A stretch of 64,000 nt of DNA from JAJDTQ01 sp965204235 (GTDB taxonomy: Bacteria; Desulfobacterota; Binatia; UBA9968; JAJDTQ01): positions 1-64,000 of the forward strand of contig OZ241979.1 of assembly GCA_965204235.1 (NCBI GenBank), given 5' to 3'. The notes beneath the pieces were generated by a model. It did no database searches and was not told the origin of the DNA. It was given only the letters and a program-made list of their open reading frames with translations. This document shows, piece by piece, positions 24,345 to 33,830 of the stretch. Made by a program: the position numbers and the translations under genes. Numbering within the stretch: position 1 is the first letter of the stretch; every line of letters begins with the position of its first letter.

Positions 24345-25673
24345 TTCGACTTCGTTGCGCGGCGCTCGGGACGAACGGGGGCAATCGTCCGGGGTTTCCG
24401 GAAGCTATTTCCGGTCGGGCCAGACCGCCTGGGAGGTCAGGTCCCGCCAGGCCGCGGGCCGGCACGCGGCCTTGGCGGCTTCGTCGGGCGCCAAGTTCGT
24501 GTCCCAGTCAACGCCCACGAAGCGGCAGCCGGTGACGCCCCGGGAGGCGTCGGAGACCAGCCACCGGATGGGTGCGGCCATGACCTCGGGTTGCACCAGC
24601 CTGCTCCGGTCGAAGGGCGCGTTCCCGGGGATGAAGGAAGTGTTGGTGGGGCCGCCGGGCACCAGCACGTTGACGGTGACGCCGGCTCCTTCCAGGTCGG
24701 CGGCCCAGCTCGCGGACGCGGCCTCCAGCGCGGCCTTGGACATGCCGTAGGGGGTGTAGGCGCCGCGGAACATGGTGTCGAGGCTCGTGGTCACGTTGAC
24801 GATGCGTCCGGACCCCTGCTCCACCAGATGCGGGGCCACGGCCCGGGCCATGAGGAAGGCCCCTTTCCAGTTCACGTCCATCACCGCCTGCCAGCGGTCG
24901 GGATCCACTTCCCAGAAGCGCACCGGCCGGCTCATGTAGTCGGGGCTTACGGTCTGCATGCCGATGCCGGCCGCGTTGACCAGCGCGTCCACGCGCCCGA
25001 ACCGGTCCAGCGCGGTGCGGACCACCCGCTCGCAGTCCTCCGCCTCGGTGATGTCCCCGGCGAGGGTGACGAGCGCCCCTTCGTCGGCCAAGCCTGCGGC
25101 GCTCCGCGCCATGGCATGGACCCGCTCCTCCTGCTTGTCCACCACCGCCACCCGGGCGCCGTCTTCCAGCAGGGCCAGGGCCATGACCGTGCCCATGCCG
25201 CCGGCGCCGCCGGTGATGATCACGACCTTGTGGTTCAACGGTCTTTCCGGCATGTTATGGCTCTCTTCCTCGAATCTCCGTGAGGTCTCACGGCCGCGCG
25301 CGAGCAGGGCCGCACCGGACATGGGTTTACACGTGATCCCCCGTTGACCCCATGTCTGCGCGCAAGCAGGAACGCGGACCTTCGGTACAGCGGCGCGGGC
25401 GTCATACCGCCTGCTTGTTGGCGTTGTACTGCCGGTGGTTCCGGTCCAGGGCCGCGAGACATTCCGGGTCGAAGTCCCGTTGCGCCACGGGTTCGGGCTC
25501 CCAGTGACCGTGGGTGTCCGCGCCCCGCAGCAGCGCCGCGGTGGCGTGGTCGAACAGGGTCTGGCGCACGTGCGGCGCGATGAAATGGATGGAGTAGCCC
25601 AGCCGCCGGCGGTCCGATCCGTTGGGGTTGGAGCCGTGGACCACGGTCTCGCTGTGGAACGAGATCTCGCCGG
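24345..25673. repeat. 1.33-kb direct repeat, copy 2
   Basis: Duplicate of 20859-22186. Here the downstream part continues into the complete phytanoyl-CoA-dioxygenase-like gene, so this copy keeps the original right-hand context, while copy 1 keeps the original left-hand context with the full 112-bp element. Confidence 0.92.
24405..25253 (-). CDS. Short-chain dehydrogenase/reductase, copy 2
   Basis: A 282-residue SDR almost identical to 20919-21767. The substitutions seen are G32 in place of S32 after the LLED strand and an alanine for threonine in the NLAPDE segment. TGGAGGMG, NAAG, S157, Y169 and K173 are all kept, so both copies should be active. It lies downstream of the complete PhyH-like gene on the same strand, with a gap of 148 bases, and is probably the native operon partner. 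Confidence 0.93.
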   Translation of the reverse strand: MPERPLNHKVVIITGGAGGMGTVMALALLEDGARVAVVDKQEERVHAMARSAAGLADEGALVTLAGDITEAEDCERVVRTALDRFGRVDALVNAAGIGMQTVSPDYMSRPVRFWEVDPDRWQAVMDVNWKGAFLMARAVAPHLVEQGSGRIVNVTTSLDTMFRGAYTPYGMSKAALEAASASWAADLEGAGVTVNVLVPGGPTNTSFIPGNAPFDRSRLVQPEVMAAPIRWLVSDASRGVTGCRFVGVDWDTNLAPDEAAKAACRPAAWRDLTSQAVWPDRK

Positions 25674-26211
25674 CCTCCAGCACCACGTCCACCGCTTGGG
25701 ACTCGTCCACCCCCTCCACGGTCTGGCCCCGGGACAGGAGGTTGTCCTTCCCGAAGGTCTCCACGTGCTTTCGGGCGCCCCGGGCGTGGGAGCCGGGCAG
25801 CACCCGCATGCAGCCGCTCTCCACCGTGCTGTCGGTAAAGGCGAACCACGCGGTCAGGGTCTCCCGCGGCTCCAGGCCGTAGTAGGTGGTGTCCTGGTGC
25901 CAGGAGACGAAGCGGGGGTCGCGGGCGTTCTTGGTGAAGAAGCTGGATCCCCAGCACAGGATGTTCGGCCCGATGATGTCCTCCACCGCGTCGAGCATCC
26001 GGGGATGGCGGATGAGCTCGTGGAGCCAGGGGAAGGGGAGGTGGGCCTTGATGCGGTACCGCTGCTGTATCTCCCCGCCGATGGTCCGCTCCACCTCCTC
26101 GAGCTTCCGTCTCAACTCGCCCGCAGACTCCCTGTCCATCACCCGGACGGGGAACAGGAACCCCTCCCGGTGGTAGGCGTCCACCTGCTCTTGCGTCAGC
26201 ACCCTGGGCAT
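25402..26211 (-). CDS. Phytanoyl-CoA dioxygenase (PhyH) family Fe(II)/2-oxoglutarate oxygenase
   Basis: A 269-residue oxygenase with the iron facial triad H105-x-D107 (SWHQDTTYY) and H192 (VVHGSNPN), followed by the 2-oxoglutarate-binding arginine in the DRRR segment near 201. Length and the FxREGF-type N-terminus fit the PhyH family, which hydroxylates small molecules. The substrate is unknown. It heads the pair with the SDR, which could oxidise the hydroxylated product; this is inference. The last third is duplicated at 21915-22186. Confidence 0.92.
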   Translation of the reverse strand: MPRVLTQEQVDAYHREGFLFPVRVMDRESAGELRRKLEEVERTIGGEIQQRYRIKAHLPFPWLHELIRHPRMLDAVEDIIGPNILCWGSSFFTKNARDPRFVSWHQDTTYYGLEPRETLTAWFAFTDSTVESGCMRVLPGSHARGARKHVETFGKDNLLSRGQTVEGVDESQAVDVVLEAGEISFHSETVVHGSNPNGSDRRRLGYSIHFIAPHVRQTLFDHATAALLRGADTHGHWEPEPVAQRDFDPECLAALDRNHRQYNANKQAV

Positions 26212-26392
26212 CGCAGCCTCCGTCGAAGCGCCAGTCCTACGGTCCGGGGCCAGGCGGCCCCGGACTTTCAGGCAATCTGACCCTTGGCGGCGGCGCTTGT
26301 CAACCCGCGCTCATGAAGACAACGGCATATATCGTGGCAGGCGGGGGTTGGCGAGGCCGCCCCGTGTAGAACGAGTGCGTTGACCGCGGGGA

Positions 26393-28489
26393 CTACCGGT
26401 TCGCAGGTATCTCTACTTGCCAGCCGGGGTGTCCTTCCCGGAAACGCAGTCGGAGTGGCCACTGTCCCGTCCGGATGGCGGAGATGGGATAATCGGGGAG
26501 TGGAAGAATAGCCATACACTTCCCCTCGAACAGCACGCCAGCTTGCTGGAAGGCGCGAAGGTTCCCCAAGCGGTACCACCTGGACCCTCTGGGCAGGTCC
26601 TTCGAGTCTTCCGGAGTCACCCTCACGAAGAAGTTCCGGTTCACGAAGAAGGCCCCGTATTTCAAATCCTCCCGGACGCAGGGATCCCTGACGTGGAACA
26701 GCGTGCGGTCGCCTAGATAGACGTCGAAGTGGGAGCGCGCCGCCGGCTCTCCGGCGGACACCACCCGTTGGTATGTGGCCCGGTACAACTCCACCAGGTC
26801 GTCCATACCCGCGGAATCATACAGGAACACATGTTCGTTCCGGGGCGTGAGCAGGGCGTCGCTCTCCACACGGTCGCGAGTGACGAGGAAGTCTGCGGAG
26901 CGGGCGGCGACTTCCATGTCCGGGAAGTGCCCCAAGACGCTTCCGGCGAGATAGTACCTCAGTTCGGATCCCCGCCGTCTGTCCTCCCAGGACCATTCCG
27001 GCTCGACGGATGGAAGGACCAGGACCACCTTTCCCCGCGTGGTTTCGCGGATGCTCCCGAGTTCGGCCAGGGTCGCCTGTTGGACCTCCGCCGTCCGGGC
27101 GTCCGGGCGCCATCGGCGGTCCATCTGGAAGGCGGAGACGACGAAGGCGAGCAGCGCCGCAACGGCAAGGCCGAGCACGGGACGAGACCCCCGGCGCTTG
27201 TGGAGGTACAGCAGGAGCAGTGAGTAGAACACCAGCGGGACGCCCACGTAATACAGGGCTTCGTGGAGGTGGTGCGCCGCGTTGTGGCGCATGGGCAGGG
27301 CCCAGAAGAACCCGGACAGGGCCAGGGTGGCCAGCAGCATGCGGCGCCGCCAGTCCAACAGCGGTCCCGCAAGGCGCACCACGGTCGCGGATGCGGCCAC
27401 CGCCATCAGCAACGCCAGGAGGGCAACCCACAACGCCGGCCCCGCAAGGTCCGGCGCCGAAAAGTGGAGGGAGGGAAACCACTCGAGCAGATCGACTCCC
27501 CGGTCGGTGAGCACGAAGGGAACGGACGCGACGCAGACACGGAAAAACTGCTGTCGCAGGAAGCGCAGCCACCACCCGGGGTCGAAGGATGAATCCGGGT
27601 CCTGGTCCAGTCCGGTCCGGCTGAGCATGGACTTGAAGGACGGCAGTTCGGTCACCGCGGTCCGGCCTCCGAACGCGGCGTACTCGTTGGCGAAGTTGAA
27701 GCCCAGGACGACCGCCCCGAACAGCAGCGCGAACACTCCCAGCGCCATGTAGCGGCTGCGCAACACCGCCGCAGCAGTCGAGCGCACACGCAGCCACAGC
27801 GCGGTTCCCTCCTTCCACGCCCGGACCGCCTCACCCGCCAGACCGAGGATGAGGAACGGCAGCAGGAAGGCATACACGTGCCACCCCAGCAGCAGCGCGA
27901 CGCAGGTCCTGGCCAGCAACTGGCGGAACCGTCCCTCCTGTACGAACACCGCCATGCCGTGGAAGACCAGCATCACCGCGAACAGGTCCACGCTCATCTC
28001 GACGGAGACCACGTCGCCGTAGAACAGCATGTAGAAGGAGGAGAAGGACGCGAGGGTGGCTGCCAGTGCGATCCAGCGGTGGGAGGTGATCCGTGTGAGG
28101 GAGTGGAAGGCCAGGAGCGCGGCGGCGCTGAACAACAGCAGCATGAGCATGCGGGCGGCCAGGATCCTGGCCGACAGGTCGGTTCCGAAAGGGAGCATGG
28201 CGAGTTTGATGAGGGCGTATCCGCCGACGGGAAAGCGGCTGTACAGATCGTATGCGGGGTCGCCGCCCGGTCCCGGGCGCAAGCCCACGAACAACCGGAA
28301 ATAGTGGTCGGGCGACAGGTTCTCGGCGATGATCAGGTTCTTCGCCGGATTCCAGTAATGGACACCAGGACGGTAGAGGTATCCCGTGTCGAGGCTGTAC
28401 GGGAACAACGTGGACAGGGCGAGCAGCAGCAACAGCAGTGTGAGGCGTTCAGGCCGGAATCGGAGGAGGGCAGGATGGTGCGTCTCCAT
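26393..28489 (-). CDS. Large polytopic membrane protein, GT-C-glycosyltransferase-like (paralogue 1)
   Basis: A 698-residue protein with about eleven hydrophobic helices in the first 450 residues and a soluble C-terminal domain. After the first helix comes an extracytoplasmic loop (AENLSPDHYFRLF, DLYSRFPVGGYALIKL) arranged as in PMT/ArnT-type GT-C glycosyltransferases. No definite catalytic DE/ExD motif can be named, so the family assignment is tentative. ATG 28489 has GGAAG upstream. Two close paralogues stand in tandem at 48698-50848 and 51152-53215. A role in modifying surface glycans or lipids is possible. Confidence 0.7.
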   Translation of the reverse strand: METHHPALLRFRPERLTLLLLLLALSTLFPYSLDTGYLYRPGVHYWNPAKNLIIAENLSPDHYFRLFVGLRPGPGGDPAYDLYSRFPVGGYALIKLAMLPFGTDLSARILAARMLMLLLFSAAALLAFHSLTRITSHRWIALAATLASFSSFYMLFYGDVVSVEMSVDLFAVMLVFHGMAVFVQEGRFRQLLARTCVALLLGWHVYAFLLPFLILGLAGEAVRAWKEGTALWLRVRSTAAAVLRSRYMALGVFALLFGAVVLGFNFANEYAAFGGRTAVTELPSFKSMLSRTGLDQDPDSSFDPGWWLRFLRQQFFRVCVASVPFVLTDRGVDLLEWFPSLHFSAPDLAGPALWVALLALLMAVAASATVVRLAGPLLDWRRRMLLATLALSGFFWALPMRHNAAHHLHEALYYVGVPLVFYSLLLLYLHKRRGSRPVLGLAVAALLAFVVSAFQMDRRWRPDARTAEVQQATLAELGSIRETTRGKVVLVLPSVEPEWSWEDRRRGSELRYYLAGSVLGHFPDMEVAARSADFLVTRDRVESDALLTPRNEHVFLYDSAGMDDLVELYRATYQRVVSAGEPAARSHFDVYLGDRTLFHVRDPCVREDLKYGAFFVNRNFFVRVTPEDSKDLPRGSRWYRLGNLRAFQQAGVLFEGKCMAILPLPDYPISAIRTGQWPLRLRFREGHPGWQVEIPANR

Positions 28490-28563
28490 TATCATCTTCC
28501 AGAGCAGTATATTCCCATCAGAAGAATTGTCCAATTTGATGGTGGATCCGGGGGACCGGGCCG

Positions 28564-29754
28564 CTACAGCCGGGCCGCGGCCCGGAGGCTGGCGATCATG
28601 GAGACCCGCAGCAGGTAGTCGTAGGACTTCTGCGGGTCTGCGGCGGTCTCCCGCAGGGTTCGGCGGAACCGCTCCTGTCGTTGGGGGTCGCGGGTCTCCA
28701 GGTCCAGCTTGTTGTTGATGGAATGCAGGTTGGCGTACTCCATCGCGATGGGACGGCGCTGGCGCTCGTAGCGGTCGAGCTCCGAGTCCTGCGCGTCCCC
28801 GCGCCAGACCCACGCCAGCTTCTCCGCGAGGTTGCAGGCGTCGTGGATGCCGCCGTTCATGCCCATGCCGCCCAGGGGGTTGTTGATGTGGGCGGCGTCG
28901 CCGGCGAGGAACGCCCGCCCCTTCCGGTAGCGGGCGGCCACCCGCTGGTGCACCGGGTAGAGGGTCCGGTGCAGGACCGGGTAGGGCCGCCCGGTTTCCA
29001 CCACCCGCTGTAGCCGGGCCTCCAGGCTGGCGTCGTCGAGCACCGCGGCGTCGCTCTCGTCCGGCCGGGTGGGGAACATCACCCGCCACAGTCCGGGCGC
29101 CCGCAGCAGGAAGAACCACTCCTCCGGGTCGGCGAAATAGCTCACCGGCGCCAGCTCGGGGATGTGCTCCTCGAACGGGAAGGGCGTGCTCACCACCAGG
29201 AACCGCTCGGGCCAGGTGAACCCGTCGAAGGGGATGTCCAGGGCCTTGCGCACGTTGCTCCGGGCGCCGTCGGCGCCCACCAGGAAACGGCCCCGGAAGC
29301 GCCGGCGCGCGCCCCCTTGGGTCGCTGCCGCGGTGACGCCCGCGGCGTCCTGCTCCACGTCCGTGACCTCGCAGGAGAACAGCACCTCGGCCCGGGGCAG
29401 GGTCGCGAGCTTCTCGTACAGAAGCCGGTTGAGCTTGAACTGCTCGCACTGGAACCGGTAGGGGTGCGCGGTGGCGTCGGCGATCTGCCCGAAGTCGAAC
29501 TCCGCGATGCAGCCCGAGCGCTCCCGGTACTGGAGCCTGGGGGCCTTGAGGCCCAGGGCCAGGAAGTCTTCCAGCACGCCGGTCGGGGCGAGCATGTCCA
29601 GGGTCGGGGGATGGAAGGTCGAGGCGCGCAGGGTTTCCGGCAGCTCGGGCTCCGCCTCCAGCACGGTCACCGGCACGCCGTGCCGGGCCAGGTGCAGGGC
29701 CGCCACCAACCCCACGGGACCGGCCCCCGCCACCAGCACGCCCTCGGCGCTCAT
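28564..29754 (-). CDS. FAD-dependent aromatic-hydroxylase-type monooxygenase
   Basis: A 396-residue group A flavoprotein. The FAD dinucleotide motif GAGPVGLVAALHLARHG is near the N-terminus, with VGADGARS in the middle (DG motif) and GDAAHINNPLGGMGMNGG near 290 (GD motif). This is the UbiH/PHBH-type set that hydroxylates phenolic or polyketide substrates with NAD(P)H. The start MSAEGVLVAGAG at 29754 puts the Rossmann strand at the usual position. It lies 23 bases after the luciferase-like gene, so both are probably one transcript. Confidence 0.92.
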   Translation of the reverse strand: MSAEGVLVAGAGPVGLVAALHLARHGVPVTVLEAEPELPETLRASTFHPPTLDMLAPTGVLEDFLALGLKAPRLQYRERSGCIAEFDFGQIADATAHPYRFQCEQFKLNRLLYEKLATLPRAEVLFSCEVTDVEQDAAGVTAAATQGGARRRFRGRFLVGADGARSNVRKALDIPFDGFTWPERFLVVSTPFPFEEHIPELAPVSYFADPEEWFFLLRAPGLWRVMFPTRPDESDAAVLDDASLEARLQRVVETGRPYPVLHRTLYPVHQRVAARYRKGRAFLAGDAAHINNPLGGMGMNGGIHDACNLAEKLAWVWRGDAQDSELDRYERQRRPIAMEYANLHSINNKLDLETRDPQRQERFRRTLRETAADPQKSYDYLLRVSMIASLRAAARL

Positions 29755-29777
29755 CTCGCCCGTTCGCCCGGTCCCCG

Positions 29778-30740
29778 TTACCGGAAGTGGGGCATGACGT
29801 GCTCGCTGCACACGTCCAGGTGCTGGAACTGGTCCTTGGCCGCAAAGCGGATGATGAACGTCCGGATGCCGGCGTCGGCGTATTCGTGGATGAAGTCCAC
29901 CACCTCCCCGGTGCCGCCCGCCTTCACCACGAGCTGCCGGGACACCTCTTCATAGGTCTTGTGGTAGTAGGCTTCCAGGAACGCGCCGCCCTCCCGCCGC
30001 GCCTTGTCCCCGTCCGGGTCCATGTGGATGGTCAGGTACAGGCAGCGGTGGATGTCGTCCGGGTTCCGTCCCGCCTCGCTGGCGAAGTCTTCGAGTTTCC
30101 TTTGGGACTCCCTGAACACCGGGAGCGAGGGGATGTTGGTGATCCACGCGTCCCCGTAGCGCGCGGCCCGCTTGAGTCCGGTGTCCACGTCGTTGCTCGA
30201 CACCCAGAGGGGGATGCCGGGCTTCTGCACCGGCTTGGGCAGCAGCGAGAGGTTCTCGATGGCGTAGTACTTGTTGGGGCAGGTGACGTCGTCCTCCGCC
30301 CACAACAGCTTGAGTATGCGCAACACCTGGCTCAGACGCCCGGCCTTCTGGTGGAACGGAACGCCGCAGGCGGTGTACTCCTCCTCGAACATCCTGTCGT
30401 TGCGAGAGACCCCGACCCCCGCCACGAGCCGTCCCCGGCACAGCACATCGACGCTGGCCAGGGCCTGGGCCAGGACCACCGGGTTGCGCATGGCCGCCAG
30501 CAGCACCGCGGTGCCGATCCGGACCCGCTCGGTCTTCACCGCCAGCGCCCCCAGGGTGCTGATGACTTCGAGCCGCGGCTTGGCGGTGACGCTGTCGCCG
30601 ATCCAGACCGAGTCGTAGCCGGCCTTCTCCACCGCGTCGGCCAGGTTGAAGACCGGACTCAAGTCCGGGACCCCGGTCTTGGCCAGGATGACCCCGCGGG
30701 TCGGTAGCAGGATGCCGAAGTTGAGCTTTCCGGTGGTCAT
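29778..30740 (-). CDS. Luciferase-like (LLM class) flavin/F420-dependent oxidoreductase
   Basis: A 320-residue TIM-barrel protein of the bacterial luciferase superfamily: LNFGILLPTRG at the start, GYDSVWIGDSV, RVRIGTAVLLAAMRNPVVLAQ and the glycine-rich RLVAGVGVSRN. Members are FMNH2-dependent monooxygenases or F420-dependent dehydrogenases; the cofactor cannot be decided here. It is in an operon-like arrangement with the FAD monooxygenase downstream, suggesting two-step oxidation of one compound (inference). Confidence 0.9.
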   Translation of the reverse strand: MTTGKLNFGILLPTRGVILAKTGVPDLSPVFNLADAVEKAGYDSVWIGDSVTAKPRLEVISTLGALAVKTERVRIGTAVLLAAMRNPVVLAQALASVDVLCRGRLVAGVGVSRNDRMFEEEYTACGVPFHQKAGRLSQVLRILKLLWAEDDVTCPNKYYAIENLSLLPKPVQKPGIPLWVSSNDVDTGLKRAARYGDAWITNIPSLPVFRESQRKLEDFASEAGRNPDDIHRCLYLTIHMDPDGDKARREGGAFLEAYYHKTYEEVSRQLVVKAGGTGEVVDFIHEYADAGIRTFIIRFAAKDQFQHLDVCSEHVMPHFR

Positions 30741-30786
30741 TGGGTCCCCCGATCCGGTCCCTCGACGGCGCGGCGCCCGCGGCCCG

Positions 30787-32385
30787 CTACAACCGCAGGA
30801 ACAGGTCGCCGGCTCCTTCGCTGGTGAGCTGCGTGATGGTGGTGATCCGGTCGCTGAACTCCCCGAGGCTGCCTGCGGAGCTCGGTCCCACGTCGATGAG
30901 GATGGAGAAGAGGGAGAAGCGCAACCGCTCCTTCTCCTTCCGGAAACGCTGCGACCACTCGGCCGATACCTGGCACTCTCCGTCCGTGATGAACACCACG
31001 TCCGCTTTCTTATATCGGGATTTCCCCAGGCATTCCAGGGCGGCGTCCAGCGGTTTCTCGAAGTCGGTGCCGCCGCCGGGAAAGTGTTCCGCCAAGTCCA
31101 GGATCTTGTCCGCCTCCACGTCGCCGCCGCGCCGCGTGGCCAGGTCCAGGACGTGCAGAGCGGTCTCCCCGGAGGAGAAGCAGATGGAGCGGAAGGGCCG
31201 GCGCTGGCGGCGCGTCAACTCCAGCAGGGTGAGGGCCACCGCCTTGGACCAGAGCTCCTTGTCTCCCGCCATGGAGGAGCTGCCGTCCAGACAGACCACC
31301 ACCGGCCCCTTGCGCTTCTCCTCCATCCCCCGGAGGGAGTATTGCAGCAGTTCGTTTTCCAGCAGCCGGCGTTGGAAGTCCCGGTGCAGCACGGGATGGC
31401 GCAGGGCCGTGAGCTCCTGCGGCAGCAGGCGATCCAGCGCGCCTCCCTGCTCCACCGAGTGGAGTTCCTCGTTGGCGCGCTCGAACGTGCGCTTGCGCAG
31501 GGCCAGGGCGTGGGACTTCATCCTCCCCACCATGCGGACCAGCTTCTTGAGCTTGTCGTTGCCGGCCAGCCGCCGGCCCAACTCCAGCCTCCGGTGGGCG
31601 GGGAGGCGTCCGCCCTGCCCCAGGGCGCTGCCCCACAGCTCGGCCTCCTCCACCGCCTCGTCGAGTCGTTGGGCGGCGTGGACGGCCGCGGCCTGCACCC
31701 GGGCCCGGGCCTCGTTCCCGACCCTCTCCAGGTCCTCCGCATACTGCCGCTGCCTGTGCCGGATGGACGCGGCGTCGCCCCGGAGCTTGCCGTCCAGCCG
31801 CTCCCGGACCCTCGCCAGGGCGTCCTGCCTGTAGGCGTCGGCCCCCTCGTCGCTCCCTTCGTCACTCAGCTCGCCGGCGTGCTCCAGCGTCTCGCGGGTC
31901 TCGTGGAACTCTTCCTCCTGCCGCCGCAGCTTCCACGCGTCGAGCATGTCGTGGCGGGTCCAGGGCTTCTCGGACTTGAGCATGGCGAGTATGCCTTCGC
32001 CCACGAGCAGCGTGCACAGCCCCGCCCTGGCCTCGTCGAGCACCGTGGCCTCCCGCAGGATGCGGCTCGCCTCGCCATCGCGCAACGCGGTGAGGAGGGT
32101 GCGGTTGAGGGCCGCGCTGGGGAGGACTTCCGACTCCGGGGCGAAGACGACGTTGTACTTGAACAGCAGGCAGAAGACGTCCTGCATCAGCGGGGCGAAG
32201 TGGGGGACGAGGGCCTCGCCCGCGCTCTCCATCTCCCGGAGGGACGCGGCGTCTCGCCGGAGCCGCCCGAAGGCGTGGCGGTCGTAGCGGTCGCTTTCGA
32301 TCCAGCAGGCGTTGTCGGGCAGGCTCGGCGGCGGAGCCTTCCGGCTCGCTCCCGGGGCCTGCTTCCTGGGGTTGCGTCGGGCCAC
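30787..32385 (-). CDS. VWA-domain protein, ViaA/CoxE-like, partner of MoxR ATPase
   Basis: A 532-residue protein whose C-terminal von Willebrand A domain has an intact MIDAS: DGSSS (367-371), T440 in GGGTDF and D468 in ITDGE. The first 350 residues are helical and charged, as in ViaA. It begins with GTG at 32383-32385, overlapping the TAG of the MoxR gene by one base, so the two are translationally coupled. MoxR/VWA pairs act as chaperone-like complexes that mature or remodel other proteins, and RavA-ViaA acts at the inner membrane. The client here is unknown. Confidence 0.88.
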   Translation of the reverse strand: MARRNPRKQAPGASRKAPPPSLPDNACWIESDRYDRHAFGRLRRDAASLREMESAGEALVPHFAPLMQDVFCLLFKYNVVFAPESEVLPSAALNRTLLTALRDGEASRILREATVLDEARAGLCTLLVGEGILAMLKSEKPWTRHDMLDAWKLRRQEEEFHETRETLEHAGELSDEGSDEGADAYRQDALARVRERLDGKLRGDAASIRHRQRQYAEDLERVGNEARARVQAAAVHAAQRLDEAVEEAELWGSALGQGGRLPAHRRLELGRRLAGNDKLKKLVRMVGRMKSHALALRKRTFERANEELHSVEQGGALDRLLPQELTALRHPVLHRDFQRRLLENELLQYSLRGMEEKRKGPVVVCLDGSSSMAGDKELWSKAVALTLLELTRRQRRPFRSICFSSGETALHVLDLATRRGGDVEADKILDLAEHFPGGGTDFEKPLDAALECLGKSRYKKADVVFITDGECQVSAEWSQRFRKEKERLRFSLFSILIDVGPSSAGSLGEFSDRITTITQLTSEGAGDLFLRL

Positions 32386-33503
32386 TACAGGACTTCCAGC
32401 ATGCGCTTCTGGAGGGTGCGGATCTCGTCCCGCATCTCCTCCACCCGGGCCAGCGGGCGGTCCGCGTCGGATGCTTCATGGATGATCCGTTCGACCCGGG
32501 CGAGGATGTTGCGGAGCTTGGTATGGCCTTCGATGAGGGCCTGGGAGCGCGACTCCTCGGTCTCCCAGGGGCGCTGCGCGTAGGCTTCGATCTCCCGCGA
32601 CTGGAAGAGCATCTCCCGGACCTCCTGCTCGTAGCCGAGCACGATCTCCCGGAGGGTGGAGCGGACCTCGGCCTGCTCGGACGGTTCCCGCCACAGCGCG
32701 TGCTCCAGGAACAGGATGCTCTGGTCCGTGACCTGCGGGTCGCCCGCCAGGTACGAGTGGGCCTTCAGGAGCGCCAGGGACTGGCGGTAGCGCCGGTCCG
32801 AGGCCACGACCTGCTTCTTGCCGAGCCGCCTGCGGACCTCGCCCAGGGTCCGGCGCACGTGGCCGGGGATCTCCTGCCGGTCCGCGGCCTGCTGCAGGCC
32901 GGTGAGCTCTTCGAGGGTGATGCAGACCCGGGCCTCCGGCCGCGGCGTTTCCAGCATGCGCAGGAACCGGAAGTCCTCCTCGATGTAGCCCACGGTGAAC
33001 CGGAGCAGGAACCGGTCGTACAGTGCCGTGAGCTCGTCGTCCTCGGGGAGCTCGTTGCTGGCCCCGAACAGGGTGATGAGCGGCACTTGGTGGATGCGTT
33101 GGCCGTTGTGGAACCGGCGCTCGTTGATGATGGACAGGATCGAGTTGAGGATCGAGGAGTTGGCCTTGAACACCTCGTCCAGGAAGGCGACGTGGGCCTC
33201 CGGGAGCTTGTGGGTGGTCACCCGCCGGTAGTCGTCCTGCTCCAGCCCCTTGAGGCTCACCGCGCCGAACAGCTCTTCGGGCGCGGTGAAGCGGGTCAGC
33301 AGCCACTGGAAGTACCGAGCGCCTTCGATCCGGCGGCACAGCTCGTCCGCGAGCATCGACTTGGCCGTCCCCGGCGGTCCGACGATCAACAGGTTCCGGG
33401 CCGCGAGCAGGGCCGCCAGGGCGCCGTCGATGAGTTCGCCGCGTTCCAGGAACGTCTGCCGCAACTCGTCGCGAAGCGCCAGCAGTTTTTCCCTGGGAGT
33501 CAT
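32385..33503 (-). CDS. MoxR/RavA family AAA+ ATPase
   Basis: A 372-residue AAA+ ATPase. Walker A is GPPGTAKS (42-49), Walker B VAFLDE (105-110), sensor 1 is around GASNELPE, and LYDRFLLR carries the arginine finger region. The C-terminal 150 residues are helical, as in RavA. ATG 33503 (MTPREKLLAL) gives the normal domain start; the preceding sequence enters a 112-bp-family repeat. Together with the overlapping VWA gene it forms a RavA-ViaA-type pair. Confidence 0.92.
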   Translation of the reverse strand: MTPREKLLALRDELRQTFLERGELIDGALAALLAARNLLIVGPPGTAKSMLADELCRRIEGARYFQWLLTRFTAPEELFGAVSLKGLEQDDYRRVTTHKLPEAHVAFLDEVFKANSSILNSILSIINERRFHNGQRIHQVPLITLFGASNELPEDDELTALYDRFLLRFTVGYIEEDFRFLRMLETPRPEARVCITLEELTGLQQAADRQEIPGHVRRTLGEVRRRLGKKQVVASDRRYRQSLALLKAHSYLAGDPQVTDQSILFLEHALWREPSEQAEVRSTLREIVLGYEQEVREMLFQSREIEAYAQRPWETEESRSQALIEGHTKLRNILARVERIIHEASDADRPLARVEEMRDEIRTLQKRMLEVL

Positions 33504-33581
33504 GCCGGAAGGCCCTCGGAAGCATTCCCACGACAGTCTAGCAAAAGCCGGGCGGCGAAACAACGCGCGCGGAGCGGCGAA

Positions 33582-33724
33582 AGGAAACTCGGAACGATTT
33601 CCCGTTCGTCCTGAGCGTAGCGAAGTGAAGATCTCCGTTCATCCTGAGCGTAGCGAAGCGAAGTCGAAGGACGCGCTTTCCCATAGGGAGAGGCGCCACG
33701 AGCCAGGATGGATCAGAGGTTCCG
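33582..33724 (-). repeat. Extended 112-bp-family MITE-like element, copy F
   Basis: Reverse orientation, AGGAAACTCGGAACGATTT to GATCAGAGGTTCCG. It is 143 bp long because about 31 bp of the core (CGTTC-x-TCCTGAGCGTAGCGAAG) is duplicated. It fills most of the 327-base gap between the divergent MoxR gene and the kinase-like gene; the remaining bases show nothing else recognisable. Confidence 0.75.
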
Positions 33725-33830
33725 AAATCCGAACCAGCGATCTTGCAACATCCCACCGGACGGTTTACTGTAAAATCGCGGCGGGCGGCAGAGTGGGCCA
33801 AGGTCGATCCAGCCGAAAGGAGGGAAGCCC

